Positions 61,938 to 64,000 of a stretch of DNA of 64,000 bases are shown here, piece after piece. The translations under genes were made by a program, and so were the position numbers. This stretch comes from Opitutaceae bacterium BACL24 MAG-120322-bin51 (lineage in GTDB: Bacteria; Verrucomicrobiota; Verrucomicrobiia; Opitutales; Coraliomargaritaceae), in assembly GCA_905182465.1 (NCBI GenBank), contig CAJJBI010000002.1, positions 1 to 64,000 of the forward strand. The letters run 5' to 3'. How positions within the stretch are numbered: the first letter of the stretch is position 1; every line of letters starts with the position of its first letter. The notes under the pieces were generated by a model. It was given only the letters and a program-made list of their open reading frames with translations, made no database searches and had not been told where the DNA came from.

Positions 61938-62930
61938 TCAATACTTATACCAGCTCGGCTTGGCGGGTGGCTCCAGCCCCTGCGCTTCGTAAGCAGTCTT
62001 GAAGTGCATCTTGGCAAAGCCCTTCAAACCGTCGGCGCCCTTTTCCTCAAAAATCTTCTTGGCCTGCGCAAGCACTCGATCGCTGGCCCCTTTGACCAAG
62101 GTCTCACCTAACTCGTCAGAGAGCCGCTTCATCTCGCGCACATAGATGGCACGGGCGATAATCGAAGCCGCCGCCACGACAGGATCTGACTCGGCCTTCG
62201 TTCGGCTAACGAGCTTGAAATCTTTGCGGTCTTTAACGTAAGCATCGACCAGCTTTTGTTTGGTGAATTGATCGAGTAAGCCCCATGGAGCGGCGCGCTG
62301 ATCGAGCGCTTGGTTGAGTGACTTGCCGTGATACCACGCAAGTAGCTTATTCAAATTACGATCAAACTTGTTATAGAGTTCATTGTATTTAGGCATCCGC
62401 GCAAAAGCAGTCTGGATGACGACGCCCTTTGTTTTGCGAATTTCTTGATCGAGCTTTAGGATGCTACCATCGGTCAGCTTCTTACTATCGGCCACCCCGA
62501 GTTCGAGCCACTGGCGCACCATGTCACCATCCGCCACAACACAAGCTGTGACCAAGGGACCAAAAAGATCGCCTTTCCCGCTTTCGTCGGCACCTGCGTG
62601 GAGTGTGAACCATTCCGGGTTGTGTACCTCTTCATAGCCGAGGAGCGCTTCGCCCGTGATCTCGGCTTCAAGAATATCGCGGACAAACTCTTCCATATTT
62701 TTGCCAGATACGACCAGCTTGCCACTCTGGTAGCCAACCACATTGACCTTCTCACCCTTAAACGCAAAGAGCGAGTAAGCGACATCATAGGGGAACCAGG
62801 CACCGCCCACACTTTTCTCTTCCAACAAATCAGCGAGCTGATCCATCTTCTCCTCATCAAGCTTGATGGTATACATCACCTTCTTTTTAGGACCTTCGTC
62901 CTCGGTGGGCTTGGATTTCTTTTTCGGCAT
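61938..62930 (-). CDS. rnhC: Ribonuclease HIII
   Basis: A ~330-residue RNase H of the HIII class. The N-terminal TBP-like substrate-binding domain (about residues 20-95, YTIKLDEEKMDQLADLLEE) precedes the catalytic domain with ADESGKGDLFGPLVTACVV (DEAG/DESG-type first Asp-Glu). DPVVAAASIIARAIYVREM and the C-terminal HFKTAYEA complete it. The start at 62930 gives a Lys-rich N-terminus. HIII cleaves hybrids that need several ribonucleotides. Having both HII and HIII in one region is not common. Confidence 0.9.
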   Translation of the reverse strand: MPKKKSKPTEDEGPKKKVMYTIKLDEEKMDQLADLLEEKSVGGAWFPYDVAYSLFAFKGEKVNVVGYQSGKLVVSGKNMEEFVRDILEAEITGEALLGYEEVHNPEWFTLHAGADESGKGDLFGPLVTACVVADGDMVRQWLELGVADSKKLTDGSILKLDQEIRKTKGVVIQTAFARMPKYNELYNKFDRNLNKLLAWYHGKSLNQALDQRAAPWGLLDQFTKQKLVDAYVKDRKDFKLVSRTKAESDPVVAAASIIARAIYVREMKRLSDELGETLVKGASDRVLAQAKKIFEEKGADGLKGFAKMHFKTAYEAQGLEPPAKPSWYKY

Positions 62931-63030
62931 CTGAAATATATTTGATCTCAAAAACATAGGATTGGGCGCTTGGAATCAAGTCACGAACTCGAAACTTGCC
63001 ATTTTACCGCCCGAGCTGATCCTCAAGAAT

Positions 63031-64000
63031 ATGTCTAAACGATACGTAGTCATCATGGCAGGGGGCCGAGGCGAACGCTTTTGGCCAGAGAGCCGCACTG
63101 CCCGCCCCAAGCAACTGCTCCCGATAGTTGGCGAAAAGGCAATGCTCGCGCAAACAATCGACCGCCTGGCAGACCTAGTGCCCGCAGAGGACGTATTTGT
63201 CATCACGAACACGGAGCAACGCGATGCCGTGCTGGAAGTCTGCCCCGAGCTCGACCCTAATAAAGTTATCGGCGAACCCGTCGGGCGCGATACCGCAGCC
63301 GCCGTCGGCTTAGCCACCGTACTAGTTCGCCGCGAAGATCCCGAGGCTGTCTTTGCCATGCTGCCCGCAGATGCCGTGATCCACGACGCAGCAGGCCTAT
63401 GCGCCACCCTCGAAAGCGCCTTCGCCGCAGCTGAAGCCGATCCCGTGCTCGCCACGATCGGCATCACTGCCAGCTCCCCGGCGACAGGCTATGGCTACAT
63501 CCAGCAAGGCAATACTCGTGGCGATTCTGCAGGCCAAGCCGTCTACCAAGTTAAACGCTTCGTCGAAAAGCCCGACCTCGCCACCGCGCAAAGCTACCTC
63601 GATGCGGGGGACTATTTCTGGAACGCTGGCATGTTCATCTGGTCGGTCTCAGCCATCGTAGCCGAACTCGAGAAAAGCACCCCCACCCTCTGGCAAGCCC
63701 TGCAAGCCATCGATCAAGGTCTCGAAGCGGGGCAAGGCATCGACGCAGTCCTCGCGCAACATTACCCAAAGCTAGAAAAAATCTCAGTCGACTACGCGAT
63801 TATAGAAAAGGCAGATAACGTCGTTATGGTCGAATCTGGCTTTGATTGGGACGACGTCGGCGAATGGCCCGCGGTCTCTCGACATTATCCCTCCGACGAA
63901 GCGGGTAATGTCGTCCGCGGCTCCGCAGAACTGGCCGACTCAAGTGGTAACATCGTCTACTCCCGCGATGAAAAGCACCTCGTCGCCCTACTCGGCGTGC
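63031..64000 (+). CDS. Mannose-1-phosphate guanylyltransferase (partial, runs off the right edge)
   Basis: A frame starting ATG at 63031 and still open at the last base (323 codons). It carries the nucleotidyltransferase loop VIMAGGRGERFWPESR, ARPKQLLPI, EPVGRDTAAAVGLA, AMLPADAVI, VKRFVEKPD, YFWNAGMFIWS and the DWDDVGEW segment typical of the GDP-mannose pyrophosphorylase family. It makes GDP-mannose for polysaccharide or compatible-solute synthesis. The missing part is the C-terminus, so a fused isomerase domain, as in many ManC proteins, cannot be excluded. It diverges from rnhC. Confidence 0.9.
   Translation, partial: MSKRYVVIMAGGRGERFWPESRTARPKQLLPIVGEKAMLAQTIDRLADLVPAEDVFVITNTEQRDAVLEVCPELDPNKVIGEPVGRDTAAAVGLATVLVRREDPEAVFAMLPADAVIHDAAGLCATLESAFAAAEADPVLATIGITASSPATGYGYIQQGNTRGDSAGQAVYQVKRFVEKPDLATAQSYLDAGDYFWNAGMFIWSVSAIVAELEKSTPTLWQALQAIDQGLEAGQGIDAVLAQHYPKLEKISVDYAIIEKADNVVMVESGFDWDDVGEWPAVSRHYPSDEAGNVVRGSAELADSSGNIVYSRDEKHLVALLGV

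Overview
The window looks like chromosomal sequence from a free-living, probably marine member of the Verrucomicrobiota (Opitutae/Puniceicoccales-like). This is inference from content: formylglycine sulfatases carrying the C-terminal 'DLxSW...FYR' tail common in that phylum, a sialate O-acetylesterase, a true formylglycine-generating enzyme, an SHD1-type domain, and a glucosylglycerate-type compatible-solute cluster that suits a saline habitat. Almost no start codon has a Shine-Dalgarno sequence. I saw no rRNA, tRNA, CRISPR array, integrase or insertion sequence.

Layout. 0-9.7 kb: housekeeping genes (two RNA or flavin enzymes, a TonB-like protein, Maf, NAD synthetase, hemL, rpe, a nitrilase-family amidase, a VF530 protein). 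9.8-16.7 kb: an accessory polysaccharide island with a sialate O-acetylesterase, a frameshifted multidomain sulfatase and, divergently, a decayed secreted protein built from five tandem copies of a ~130-residue domain. A sixth, diverged copy of that domain is inserted inside the neighbouring sulfatase. 17-24.9 kb: a DUF975 membrane protein, pheST, a TruC-like pseudouridine synthase, rdgB, ribD and a metallo-hydrolase. 25-28 kb: a TPR protein, a C39-like peptidase with SHD1 domain and a rhomboid-like membrane protein. 28-43 kb: rpsU, RNA methyltransferases, a Ste24 protease, rsfS-nadD, ptsI, ispE, pyrF-ispD, an ABC-F protein and a flavoprotein. 43.7-49 kb: a single ORF joining a glucosyl-3-phosphoglycerate synthase-like glycosyltransferase to a GH13_18 phosphorylase, followed by the matching HAD phosphatase, a glycosyltransferase and an overlooked 57-residue ORF. 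49-64 kb: dapA-dapB-ruvA, a TolB-like protein, Mrp, panB, the sulfatase-maturing enzyme, ispF-ndk-pgpA-pgsA, RNases HII and HIII flanking katG, and the start of a mannose-1-phosphate guanylyltransferase running off the right edge.

The genes cover MEP isoprenoids (ispD, ispE, ispF, none adjacent), lysine and diaminopimelate (dapAB), pantothenate, riboflavin, NAD (nadD, nadE), haem and phospholipids. The sulfatase and its maturation enzyme are 41 kb apart but functionally linked. The fused enzyme and phosphatase could make, mature and break down glucosylglycerate.

Five genes (sulfatase, pheT, pheS, truC-like, katG) are interrupted by seven frameshifts. Every one is repaired by removing a single extra base. 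Since pheS and pheT are essential, insertion-type assembly errors are the simplest explanation, although real mutation cannot be ruled out. The decayed tandem-repeat locus is different: it has indels of both signs, stops and substitutions, as a true pseudogene would.
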